64,000 nt of DNA from Streptomyces sp. WM6386. Lineage in GTDB: Bacteria; Actinomycetota; Actinomycetes; Streptomycetales; Streptomycetaceae. The stretch is taken from the NCBI RefSeq assembly GCF_000972385.1, contig NZ_JXTE01000040.1:1-64000 (forward strand), given 5' to 3'. The position numbers were made by a program, and so were the translations under genes. Shown here piece by piece: positions 1 to 7,783 of the stretch. Positions within the stretch are counted from its first letter, which is position 1; the number at the start of each line of letters is the position of its first letter. The notes below the pieces were generated by a model. That model had not been told where the DNA came from, ran no database searches, and saw only the letters and a list, made by a program, of their open reading frames with translations.

Positions 1-157
1 GGTCAGGAGTACGGCGGTGGGGTCGGTGCCCCGGCCGGGGGGGGGGTCGGGCGTGGGGGCGGGGGGGCCGGAGCCCCCGGGGGGGGGGGGCGGGGGCTGA
101 TCTCTGTTTCCGCTGCTCACCGACTGTTGTCAGTGCCGGCCTCTACGCTCGTCAGCG
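1..157. other. G-tract-rich leader, no gene seen
   Basis: The first ~105 bases are dominated by long runs of G, with several tracts of 5 to 12 Gs. I see no start codon with a ribosome binding site and no recognisable protein in any frame. It may be the end of an upstream intergenic region or a poorly resolved homopolymer stretch. The DUF2797 gene starts at 158. Confidence 0.4.
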
Positions 158-1030
158 ATGGCACAGGCATGGAAGTGCTCGGGGCTGCGGTGGGCGGCGG
201 ACGGTCCCGTGCTGACGTGGGAAGGCGGGCGGCGCAGTGCGCTGACCTGGGGGAAACGGGTGGCCTTCGGGGTCGCGGACGGCGGTGGGCGGACATGCGT
301 GGGAGCGCGGGGGCATGCGTGTCCGGTGCGGGCGGCCGTGTCGGGGCGGAGTACGGGGGCGCGGTGCGAGGAGTGTGCGCGGCTGGACCGGGCACACTCC
401 GTCGCCGCCGACACCATCGCGGACGATCCACGGCCGTACCACGTCTATCTGGCCTGGTTCGGACCCGGCATGACCAAGGTCGGGATCACCGCCGAAGAAC
501 GGGGCTCCGCGCGGCTGCTCGAACAGGGCGCCGTCTGTTTCACCTGGCTCGGCGTCGGCCCGCTCATGGCGGCCCGGCGGACGGAGGAGCTGCTGCGGGC
601 CGCCCTGCGGGTGCCTGACCGCATTCCCTACGCCGACAAGCGGGCGGTGCGGTCCGGGTTGCCGGGCACCGAGGCCGAACGAGCCGCCGAGATCAGCGAG
701 TTGCATGCGCGGGCCGTGGGGCTGGGCGGGTGGCCGGAGTCGCTGCGGGCCGAGCCCTGCCAACCCGTCGACCATGTGCGGGTGTTCGGGCTGGCGGACC
801 TGCCCGCCCCCTCCGGTGTGGTCGCCGAACTCGTCGCCGGGGGTGCGGCGGGCGGGCGGCTCGTCGCGGCCGCCGGACCCGATCTGCATCTGGAGACCCG
901 GGGCGGGGTGGTCGTGCTGGACACGCGGTTGATGACGGGGTGGGGGCTGATCCCCGTCGACACCGAGGAACTCTCGGTGCCGGTGCGGGAGTTCAGGAGG
1001 GAGACAGGGGTGCAGGACGGATTGTTCTGA
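158..1030 (+). CDS. DUF2797 family protein
   Basis: The 290-residue protein matches the DUF2797 family common in Streptomyces; the function is unknown. A Cys/His-rich stretch at about residues 46-85 (C..GHxCP...CEEC) looks like a small zinc-binding module. It is followed by the family's conserved core around residues 95-125 (PYHVYLAWFGPG, then KVGITAEERG and LLEQGA). The ATG at 158 has no clear Shine-Dalgarno sequence, but the protein begins where the family normally begins (MAxAWxCxGLRW). The gene stands alone; a 9-bp tandem repeat starts at its stop codon. Family assignment is from memory of the conserved blocks; no biochemical role is inferred. Confidence 0.88.
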   Translation: MAQAWKCSGLRWAADGPVLTWEGGRRSALTWGKRVAFGVADGGGRTCVGARGHACPVRAAVSGRSTGARCEECARLDRAHSVAADTIADDPRPYHVYLAWFGPGMTKVGITAEERGSARLLEQGAVCFTWLGVGPLMAARRTEELLRAALRVPDRIPYADKRAVRSGLPGTEAERAAEISELHARAVGLGGWPESLRAEPCQPVDHVRVFGLADLPAPSGVVAELVAGGAAGGRLVAAAGPDLHLETRGGVVVLDTRLMTGWGLIPVDTEELSVPVREFRRETGVQDGLF

Positions 1031-1054
1031 CAGAGCTGACAGAGCTGACAGAGC
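1028..1054. repeat. 9-bp tandem repeat, three copies
   Basis: TGACAGAGC is repeated three times head to tail, starting at the stop codon of the DUF2797 gene; a partial degenerate copy follows. It is a simple tandem duplication with no evident hairpin. Confidence 0.85.
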
Positions 1055-1166
1055 TGGCAGTTCGGGCGACCCGATGGAGGCGGATGGTAAAGACTCGGAT
1101 CCCTCCCGGATCCCTTTGGGCAAGGTGCCTGGACGCGCCGCCCAGCCGGGACCGACCGTGGATGAC

Positions 1167-1580
1167 ATGAGCGATCACCGCATTGCGCCTGTCGTACCTG
1201 ACGTACCTGCCGCACCCGTCGAGGCCGGCGAGGCCGTCACCTCCGTCTTTCCCGTCGTCGCCCACGAACCTCCGTACTACGCCGTCGTCTTCACCTCCCT
1301 GCGCACCGAGGAGGACACCGGGTACAACGCCACCGCGGAGCGCATGGGTGAGCTGGTCCAGGAGATCCCCGGCTTCCTCGGCGAGGACTCGGCCCGCACA
1401 CCGGGCGGACTGTCGATCACCATCGCCTACTTCCGGGACCTGGCCGGCATCGAGCGGTGGCGTCAGAACGCGGAGCACCGGAAGGCCAAGGAGCACGGGC
1501 GGGCGCACTGGTACGAGCGGTACTCACTGCACATCGCCCGGGTCGAGCACAGTCACGGCTTCCAGCGGGCCGATCGGTGA
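1167..1580 (+). CDS. Antibiotic biosynthesis monooxygenase (ABM)-fold protein
   Basis: The 137-residue protein begins MSDHRIAP. It has the alpha/beta ferredoxin-like core of the ABM/DUF4188-like family: a YAVVFTSLRTEED strand, a helix over GEL(V)QEIPGFLGEDSAR, the strand LSITIAYFRDL, and the typical IERWRQNAEHRKAKEHGRAHWYERY segment where a His and aromatic residues line the pocket. The reading frame is open further upstream (ATG at 1074), but the extra 31 residues are low-complexity and unlike the family, so I chose 1167. Such proteins are small oxygenases or heme-degrading-type enzymes; the substrate cannot be predicted. It is monocistronic, followed by the two-component operon's regulatory region. 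Confidence 0.8.
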   Translation: MSDHRIAPVVPDVPAAPVEAGEAVTSVFPVVAHEPPYYAVVFTSLRTEEDTGYNATAERMGELVQEIPGFLGEDSARTPGGLSITIAYFRDLAGIERWRQNAEHRKAKEHGRAHWYERYSLHIARVEHSHGFQRADR

Positions 1581-1592
1581 GTGGTCCGGTCG

Positions 1593-1682
1593 CTGAGAAG
1601 GCAAGGAGCCTCCAAGGCGTTCGCTGAGAGGTCCCTGTGCGTTTCTCAGGAAAATCACAGGTTCCAGAAAGCGTGTTCTCAG
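1593..1682. promoter_or_regulatory. Four CTGAGA/TCTCAG boxes upstream of the response regulator gene
   Basis: CTGAGA occurs at 1593-1598 and 1624-1629, and its complement TCTCAG at 1644-1649 and 1677-1682. All four lie in the 124-bp gap before the response regulator gene, with start-to-start spacings of 31, 20 and 33 bp (about three, two and three helical turns). OmpR-type regulators often bind phased repeats and control their own operon, so these are candidate autoregulatory sites. This is inference from the pattern. Confidence 0.5.
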
Positions 1683-1704
1683 AGGATCCCGACAGTGTGG
1701 CCAC

Positions 1705-2445
1705 ATGACCACGACCTCGCCCCAGGGGCGCACCGAACTGCTGAGGCCGGACGGGAGCCCCGTCCGAGTGCTTGTGGTGGACGACGAGCTGTCGATCACC
1801 GAGCTGCTGTCCATGGCCCTGCGCTATGAGGGATGGCAGATCCGGAGTGCGGGAGATGGCACGGGTGCCATCCAGACCGCTCGGGAGTTCCGGCCCGACG
1901 CCGTCGTTCTCGACATGATGCTGCCCGACATGGACGGCCTGACCGTCCTGGGGCGCATGCGCCGTGAGCTGCCGGACGTTCCTGTCCTGTTCCTCACCGC
2001 GAAGGACGCCGTCGAGGACCGGATCGCCGGGCTCACCGCCGGTGGCGACGACTACGTCACCAAGCCCTTCAGCCTCGAAGAGGTCGTGGCCCGGCTGCGC
2101 GGGCTGATCCGCCGCTCCGGTGCCGCAGACCGGCGCTCGGACTCCGTGCTGGTCGTCGGGGACCTCACCCTCGACGAGGACAGTCACGAGGTGTCGCGGG
2201 CCGGGGAGGGCATCCACCTCACCGCCACCGAGTTCGAGCTGCTGCGCTTCCTGATGCGCAATCCGCGGCGCGTGCTCAGCAAGGCGCAGATCCTCGACCG
2301 TGTGTGGTCCTACGACTTCGGCGGCCAGGCCAACGTGGTCGAGCTCTACATCTCCTACCTCCGCCGCAAGATCGACGCCGGTCGTGAGCCCATGATCCAC
2401 ACTCGGCGTGGTGCCGGTTACCTGATCAAGCCCGCCGCGTCATGA
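1705..2445 (+). CDS. OmpR/PhoB-family response regulator
   Basis: This is a 246-residue DNA-binding response regulator. The receiver domain (about residues 20-133) has the acidic pair D26-D27, the phospho-acceptor Asp70 in VVLDMMLPD, and Lys120 in YVTKPFS. A winged-helix output domain (about 145-243) carries the usual LTATEFELLRFLMRNPRRVLSKAQIL and VELYISYLRRKID segments. Its ATGA overlap with the downstream kinase gene indicates translational coupling. The two genes sit directly upstream of two envelope glycosyltransferase genes, so an envelope-related regulon is plausible but unproven. No strong ribosome binding site precedes the ATG. Four phased hexamers upstream may be its own binding sites. 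Confidence 0.95.
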   Translation: MTTTSPQGRTELLRPDGSPVRVLVVDDELSITELLSMALRYEGWQIRSAGDGTGAIQTAREFRPDAVVLDMMLPDMDGLTVLGRMRRELPDVPVLFLTAKDAVEDRIAGLTAGGDDYVTKPFSLEEVVARLRGLIRRSGAADRRSDSVLVVGDLTLDEDSHEVSRAGEGIHLTATEFELLRFLMRNPRRVLSKAQILDRVWSYDFGGQANVVELYISYLRRKIDAGREPMIHTRRGAGYLIKPAAS

Positions 2446-4043
2446 GCGGACGACGACGGCCGCGTACGCAGAAGAAGCGACTGGGCAAGCCGCGTACCCT
2501 GCGGGCGCGGCTCGTCGTCGCGTCCGTGGTGTTGATCGCGGTGGTGTGTGCGGTGATCGGCACGGTGACGACGCTTGCGCTGCGGTCGCATCTGTACGAG
2601 CAGCTGGGCACCAAGGTCGGAGAGACCGCGGCGCGGGCCTCCGGTGTGGGTGCTCCGCCCGGCCAGCAGACCAAGGGCGCTGGTATCAACGGTCCCGGGG
2701 ACACCCCGAGCAGCCTGACCGACCTGGTCACCAAGGGGCCGCAGCAGAGCAGTATCGCCGCCACGGTCCAGAAGGGCGTCATCACCGACGCCAAGGTGGG
2801 GGATGACGACGGCTACAGCCGGACCCCGGTGGACCTGAGCGACGAGGCGATGGAGGCGCTCAACGAGGTCACCCAGGACGAGAAGCTGCACACCGTGGAC
2901 CTTCCCGGCCTCGGTGAGTACCTCGTCAAGTACACCACCGGCGACAAGGGCGACTACTACGTCGGGTTGCCCACCAAGGAAGTCAACAACACCCTCAACA
3001 CCCTCATAGCCGTAGAAGCCAGCGTCACCGCCGCCGGCCTCATCGCCGCCGCCATCGCCGGCACCGTGATCGTCGGGATAGCCACCCGCCCCCTCCGCCG
3101 AGTCGCCGCGACAGCGACCCGGGTCTCCGAACTCCCTCTCCACACCGGCGAGGTGAACCTCAGCGAGCGTGTCCCGGAGTCGGAGTGCGACCCGAGCACC
3201 GAGGTCGGCAAGGTGGGCGCCGCGCTGAACCGGATGTTGGACCACGTCCACGCCGCCCTGCACTCCCGCCAGCAGAGCGAGATGCGCGTACGGCAGTTCG
3301 TCGCCGACGCCAGTCACGAGCTCAGAACCCCCCTCTCCTCCATCCGCGGCTACGCCGAGCTGACCAGACGCGGCAGAGAGCAGATCGGCCCCGACACCCG
3401 GCACGCGCTCGGACGGATCGAGTCCGAGGCGGGCCGGATGACGTTGCTGGTCGAGGATCTCCTCCTCCTCGCGCGGCTCGACGCCGGCCGGCCCCTCCAG
3501 TTCGAGCAGACCGATCTCATCCCGCTCGTCGTGGACACCATCAGCGACACCCGCGCGGCCGGCATGGACCACAGCTGGCGCCTCGACCTGCCCGATGAAC
3601 CCGCCCTGGTCTCCGGCGACGCCGCACGCCTCCAGCAGGTGCTCATCAACCTGCTCGGCAACGCCCGCAAGCACACGGAGCCCGGTACCACCATCACCGC
3701 CCGTATCCAGCGGCGCGGACCGTGGATGTGCGTGGACGTCGAGGACAACGGCCAGGGCATCCCGCCCGATCTGCTGCCGCACGTCTTCGAGCGGTTCGCG
3801 AGAGGCGACTCCTCCCGCTCGCGTGCCTCCGGGTCCACCGGACTCGGCCTCGCCATCGTGCAGGCCGTGGTGACGGCGCACGGCGGTGCCGTGACCGTGG
3901 ACAGTGTTCCGGGGCGGACCGTGTTCACCGTGCACCTGCCCGCGCTCGCCCCGGCGACCCCCCGCCCGGCGCCCGAAACGAATTGGCAATCGCACTCACA
4001 GGTACAGCACAGTGCCAGCACATGGGTGCAACAGGGCATCTGA
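2442..4043 (+). CDS. Membrane sensor histidine kinase
   Basis: The 533-residue protein is the partner of the preceding response regulator, whose stop codon it overlaps (ATGA). Transmembrane helix 1 is at about residues 24-47 and helix 2 at about 187-213. Between them is an extracytoplasmic sensor segment of about 140 residues rich in Gly/Ser/Thr. HAMP follows (about 214-272), then the HisKA dimerisation box with phospho-acceptor His292 (FVADASHELRTP), then HATPase_c with N box (INLLGNARKH), G1 (DNGQGIP), F box (FERF) and G2 (STGLGLAIV). All catalytic boxes are intact. The stimulus is unknown. Confidence 0.95.
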   Translation: MSGRRRPRTQKKRLGKPRTLRARLVVASVVLIAVVCAVIGTVTTLALRSHLYEQLGTKVGETAARASGVGAPPGQQTKGAGINGPGDTPSSLTDLVTKGPQQSSIAATVQKGVITDAKVGDDDGYSRTPVDLSDEAMEALNEVTQDEKLHTVDLPGLGEYLVKYTTGDKGDYYVGLPTKEVNNTLNTLIAVEASVTAAGLIAAAIAGTVIVGIATRPLRRVAATATRVSELPLHTGEVNLSERVPESECDPSTEVGKVGAALNRMLDHVHAALHSRQQSEMRVRQFVADASHELRTPLSSIRGYAELTRRGREQIGPDTRHALGRIESEAGRMTLLVEDLLLLARLDAGRPLQFEQTDLIPLVVDTISDTRAAGMDHSWRLDLPDEPALVSGDAARLQQVLINLLGNARKHTEPGTTITARIQRRGPWMCVDVEDNGQGIPPDLLPHVFERFARGDSSRSRASGSTGLGLAIVQAVVTAHGGAVTVDSVPGRTVFTVHLPALAPATPRPAPETNWQSHSQVQHSASTWVQQGI

Positions 4044-4057
4044 CCAGAGTCGTTGTC

Positions 4058-5536
4058 ATGCGAACCGACTCTTCTCCCGGCACTCTGCCGGCGCGGGAGC
4101 ACCTCCCGGCCGGAGACGCCGGTGCGCCTGTCCTGGACGTAGTGATCCCCGTCTACAACGAGGAGAAGGACCTCCAGCCGTGTGTGCTGAGACTGCACGA
4201 GCACCTCAAGCGCACCTTCCCGTACGCGTTCCGCATCACGATCGCGGACAACGCGTCGACGGACACCACCCCACAGGTGGCGTCGCGGCTGGAGGCGGAG
4301 ATCGCCGAGGTCAGCAACTTCCGCCTGGAGCAGAAGGGCCGCGGTCGCGCCCTGCGCACCGTGTGGTCCGCCTCGGACGCCCCGATCCTCGCCTACATGG
4401 ACGTGGACCTGTCCACCGACCTCAACGCCCTGCTCCCGCTGGTGGCCCCGCTGATCTCGGGCCACTCCGACCTGGCGATCGGATCGAGGCTCGCCCGCTC
4501 CTCGCGGGTGGTGCGCGGTCCCAAGCGGGAGTTCATCAGCCGCTCGTACAACCTGATCCTGCGCGGCTCGCTCCAGGCCCGCTTCTCCGACGCGCAGTGC
4601 GGGTTCAAGGCCATCCGGCGTGACGTCGCCCAGCAGTTGCTGCCGATGGTCGAGGACACCGGCTGGTTCTTCGACACCGAGATGCTCGTCATCGCCGAGC
4701 GCGCGGGACTGCGTATCCACGAAGTGCCCGTCGACTGGGTCGACGATCCCGACTCCACCGTCCACATCGTCAAGACGGCGACCGAGGACCTCAAGGGGGT
4801 GTGGCGCGTGGGCAAGGCCCTGGCCTCCGGCTCGCTGCCACTGGACCGGATCGCCCGGCCGTTCGGCGACGACCCGCGCGACCGCGAGATCCAGGACGTA
4901 CCGAAGGGGCTGGCCCGCCAGCTCGTCGGGTTCTGTGTGGTCGGCGGTCTTTCGACCCTCTTCTACCTGCTCCTCTACAGCGTCTTCCGGCAGTTCGGCG
5001 GCTCGCAGGTCGCCAACGCGCTCGCGCTGCTGGTCTCGGCCGTCGCCAACACGGCGGCCAACCGCCGGCTGACCTTCGGGGTGCGCGGCGGTGGTGGCGC
5101 CGTCAAGCACCAGGCCCAGGGCCTGGTCGTCTTCGGCATCGGTCTCGCGTTGACCAGCGGTTCCCTCGCCGCCCTCAACGCGGCCAGCAGCGACCCCGCG
5201 CACTCCACCGAACTGGCGGTCCTCATCGCCGCCAACCTCGCGGCGACCGTGCTGCGCTTCCTGCTCTTCCGCGCCTGGGTCTTCCCCGAGCGCCACGAGT
5301 CGACGGTGGTGGCCTCGCACACCCCGTCCTCTCACACGCAGTCCTCGCCGACGTTCTCCACCGCCTCGCGACAGCAGCCGCTCCACCCGCCGCTGCCGAC
5401 GCGCACAGGCGCCAACCACTTCTCGTACGACACCCAGTTCCGCGCCGGTGAAGTCGCGGACCAGAGCCGGCGGGACGCCACCATGCAGCTTCAGCCGGTG
5501 CGCCCCTCCGACAACACCCCGGGGGACCCCCGATGA
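4058..5536 (+). CDS. GT2 glycosyltransferase fused to a GtrA membrane domain
   Basis: The 492-residue protein has an N-terminal GT-A glycosyltransferase 2 domain of the polyprenyl-phosphate sugar transferase type (about residues 25-245): LDVVIPVYNEE, DNASTD, the metal-binding MDVDLSTD, and AQCGFKAIRRD. After a linker, a four-helix GtrA-like flippase domain begins at about residue 286 (LVGFCVVGGLSTLFYLLLY) and ends near 415. A Ser/Pro/His-rich tail follows. It probably makes and helps flip a polyprenyl-phosphate-linked sugar for the next gene product, as in ArnC/ArnT or YkcC/YkcB pairs. The start ATG lies 14 bp after the kinase stop and lacks a good ribosome binding site. It overlaps the next gene by ATGA. 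Confidence 0.9.
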   Translation: MRTDSSPGTLPAREHLPAGDAGAPVLDVVIPVYNEEKDLQPCVLRLHEHLKRTFPYAFRITIADNASTDTTPQVASRLEAEIAEVSNFRLEQKGRGRALRTVWSASDAPILAYMDVDLSTDLNALLPLVAPLISGHSDLAIGSRLARSSRVVRGPKREFISRSYNLILRGSLQARFSDAQCGFKAIRRDVAQQLLPMVEDTGWFFDTEMLVIAERAGLRIHEVPVDWVDDPDSTVHIVKTATEDLKGVWRVGKALASGSLPLDRIARPFGDDPRDREIQDVPKGLARQLVGFCVVGGLSTLFYLLLYSVFRQFGGSQVANALALLVSAVANTAANRRLTFGVRGGGGAVKHQAQGLVVFGIGLALTSGSLAALNAASSDPAHSTELAVLIAANLAATVLRFLLFRAWVFPERHESTVVASHTPSSHTQSSPTFSTASRQQPLHPPLPTRTGANHFSYDTQFRAGEVADQSRRDATMQLQPVRPSDNTPGDPR

Positions 5537-7677
5537 CCATCATCACTACGGCCGTCCAAGAGCCCTCGGCTCCCGCGGCCCCGCCCGCCCCGCAGGCGGG
5601 TGAGCCCAAGCAGCCCTTCGTGAAGAGACTGTGGCGCGGCCGCCCCGAGGACCCGCGCTGGGCACGCCCGGCCTTCTGGGGCCTGCTCCTGGCCACCGCG
5701 GCGCTCTACTTCTACAACCTGAGCTCCTCCGGCTACGCCAACTCCTTCTACTCCGCGGCCGTCCAGGCCGGCAGCCAGTCCTGGAAGGCGTTCTTCTTCG
5801 GCTCGCTGGACGCGGGCAACGCCATCACCGTCGACAAGCCCCCGGCCTCGCTGTGGCCGATGGCCCTGTCGGTGCGGGTCTTCGGGCTGAGCTCCTTCGC
5901 GATCCTGATGCCCGAGGTCCTCATGGGCATCGGCACGGTCGCCGTCGTGTACGCCTCTGTGCGCCGCCGCTTCAGCCCCGCGGCCGGCCTGATCGCGGGC
6001 GCCGTGATGACGCTCACCCCCGTCGCGGCGCTGATGTTCCGGTTCAACAACCCGGACGCCATGCTGGCCCTGCTGATGGCCGTGGCCTGCTACTTCGTGG
6101 TCCGCGCCCTGGAGGACGGCCGCACCAAGTGGCTGCTGTGGGCCGGTGTCGCGATCGGCTTCGCGTTCCTCGCCAAGACCCTCCAGGCCTTCCTCATTCT
6201 CCCGCCGCTCGCGATCGTCTACGCGGTCTGCGCACCCGTGTCGGTGAAGAAGCGCTTCGGCCAGCTGGCCGCGGCGACCGCGGCCCTGGTCGTCTCCGGC
6301 GGCTGGTGGGTCGCGATCGTCGAGCTGTGGCCCGCCTCCTCCCGCCCCTACATCGGCGGCTCCCAGAACAACTCCTTCCTTGAACTGACCTTCGGCTACA
6401 ACGGCCTCGGCCGCCTGAACGGCGAGGAGACCGGCAGTGTCGGCGGCGGTGGCGGCAACACCGGAACCGGCCAGTGGGGCGAGACCGGCTGGGACCGGAT
6501 GTTCAACTCCGAGATCGGCGGCCAGATCTCCTGGCTGCTCCCGGCGGCCCTGATCCTGCTGGTCGCGGGCCTGGTGGCGACACGCAAGCTGAAGCGGACG
6601 TCCGTCACCCGAGGGTCGTTCCTCGTCTGGGGCGGCTCGCTGCTCATCACCATGGTCGTCTTCAGCTACATGGCGGGCATCTTCCACCAGTACTACACGG
6701 TCGCCCTCGCGCCCTACCTGGCCGCGGTGATCGGCATGGGCTCGACCCTGCTGTGGGAGCAGCGCAAGAAGATCTGGGCGTCCCTGACCCTCGCGGCCGC
6801 GGTCGTGGCCAGCGCCGCCTGGGGTTACGTCCTGCTCAACCGCACCTCCGACTACCTGCCCTGGCTCAAGTGGCTGGTCCTGATCGGCGGCCTGGCCTCC
6901 GCGCTCGGCCTGATCTTCGCGGGCCGCATCAACCGGCAACTCGCCCTCGCGGCGGCGTCGGTGGGCCTGGTGGCCTCCCTGGCCGGCCCGACCGCGTACA
7001 CCATCAGCACGCTCCAGGAGGGCCACACCGGCTCCATCGTGACGGCCGGTCCCGCCGGCGCCAGCATGATGGGCGGCGGTGGCGGCGGCCGGGGCGGCGG
7101 TCCCGGTGGCGGCGGCTTCGGCGGTCAGAACCAGCAGGGCGGCAACGGCACCACCCAGAACCAGCAGGGCGGCAACGGCAACGGCTTCCCCGGCGGGGGC
7201 ATGCCCGGCCAGAGCCAGCAGCAGGGCCAGGGCCGGCAGAACGGCGGCATGCCGGGCGGCACCACCGGCGAAGGCGGCGGCATGGCCGGCGGCGGTGCCG
7301 GCGGCCTCCTCAACGGCGCGACCGTCTCCGACGAGGCCAAGAAGCTCCTGGAAGCCGACTCCGGCGACTACACCTGGGTCGCGGCGGCCATCGGCGCCCA
7401 GAACGCGGCGAGCTACCAACTCTCCACCGGCGACGCTGTCATGGCGATCGGCGGCTTCAACGGCACCGACCCGTCCCCGACGCTGGCGCAGTTCAAGGAG
7501 TACGTGGCGGACGGCAAGGTCCACTACTTCATCTCGTCCGGCTCCCGCGGCGGCATGGGCGGCAGCAGTAGCAGTGGCACGTCCTCGCAGATCACGAGCT
7601 GGGTCGAGGCCAACTTCAAGAAGGTGACGGTGGGTTCGTCCACCTTCTACGACCTCACCCAGAAGGCGAGCAGCTGA
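5533..7677 (+). CDS. ArnT/YkcB-like GT39-type membrane glycosyltransferase
   Basis: This 714-residue GT-C fold protein resembles the YkcB/ArnT family, which transfers sugar from a polyprenyl phosphate to an extracytoplasmic acceptor. After a Pro-rich cytoplasmic start come about 11-12 hydrophobic helices (residues ~45-505). The first periplasmic loop carries the family signature around YANSFYSAAVQAGSQSWKAF and ITVDKPPASLW, including the DKPP motif. A Gly/Gln/Asn-rich low-complexity linker of about 75 residues (515-590) then leads to an extracytoplasmic domain (about 593-714), which this family often carries. It overlaps the GT2-GtrA gene by 4 bp; together with the two-component genes this is one operon, closed by a strong terminator. 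Confidence 0.9.
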   Translation: MTIITTAVQEPSAPAAPPAPQAGEPKQPFVKRLWRGRPEDPRWARPAFWGLLLATAALYFYNLSSSGYANSFYSAAVQAGSQSWKAFFFGSLDAGNAITVDKPPASLWPMALSVRVFGLSSFAILMPEVLMGIGTVAVVYASVRRRFSPAAGLIAGAVMTLTPVAALMFRFNNPDAMLALLMAVACYFVVRALEDGRTKWLLWAGVAIGFAFLAKTLQAFLILPPLAIVYAVCAPVSVKKRFGQLAAATAALVVSGGWWVAIVELWPASSRPYIGGSQNNSFLELTFGYNGLGRLNGEETGSVGGGGGNTGTGQWGETGWDRMFNSEIGGQISWLLPAALILLVAGLVATRKLKRTSVTRGSFLVWGGSLLITMVVFSYMAGIFHQYYTVALAPYLAAVIGMGSTLLWEQRKKIWASLTLAAAVVASAAWGYVLLNRTSDYLPWLKWLVLIGGLASALGLIFAGRINRQLALAAASVGLVASLAGPTAYTISTLQEGHTGSIVTAGPAGASMMGGGGGGRGGGPGGGGFGGQNQQGGNGTTQNQQGGNGNGFPGGGMPGQSQQQGQGRQNGGMPGGTTGEGGGMAGGGAGGLLNGATVSDEAKKLLEADSGDYTWVAAAIGAQNAASYQLSTGDAVMAIGGFNGTDPSPTLAQFKEYVADGKVHYFISSGSRGGMGGSSSSGTSSQITSWVEANFKKVTVGSSTFYDLTQKASS

Positions 7678-7695
7678 CGTAGCGACAGAAGGAGA

Positions 7696-7739
7696 AGGGA
7701 GGGCGACGGCCGCACCGGGGCCGTCGCCCTCCCTTTTTA
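7696..7739 (+). terminator. Rho-independent terminator of the two-component/glycosyltransferase operon
   Basis: A perfect 15-bp stem (7696-7710 with 7720-7734, AGGGAGGGCGACGGC) with a 9-nt loop is followed by TTTTTATTT. It lies 18 bp after the stop codon of the operon's last gene. Confidence 0.95.
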
Positions 7740-7745
7740 TTTCTC

Positions 7746-7783
7746 TTGTACGCCGTATAGGAGTTGTTCTACGGTGTACAACA
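7746..7783 (+). promoter_or_regulatory. Palindromic operator over the efflux gene promoter/start
   Basis: TTGTACGCCGTA (7746-7757) and TACGGTGTACAA (7770-7781) form an inverted repeat with 11 of 12 matching positions and a 12-bp spacer. Its outer arms coincide with a candidate -35 (TTGTAC, 7746) and -10 (TACGGT, 7770) 18 bp apart. That places transcription start at or beside the ATG at 7783, i.e. a leaderless message. The TetR-family gene downstream is the obvious candidate ligand. The repeat is seen directly; the binding protein is inferred. Confidence 0.6.

Noticed and set aside
3350..5419. A 689-codon minus-strand open frame
   Set aside because: It is antisense to the kinase and GT2-GtrA genes; no start signal and no domain.
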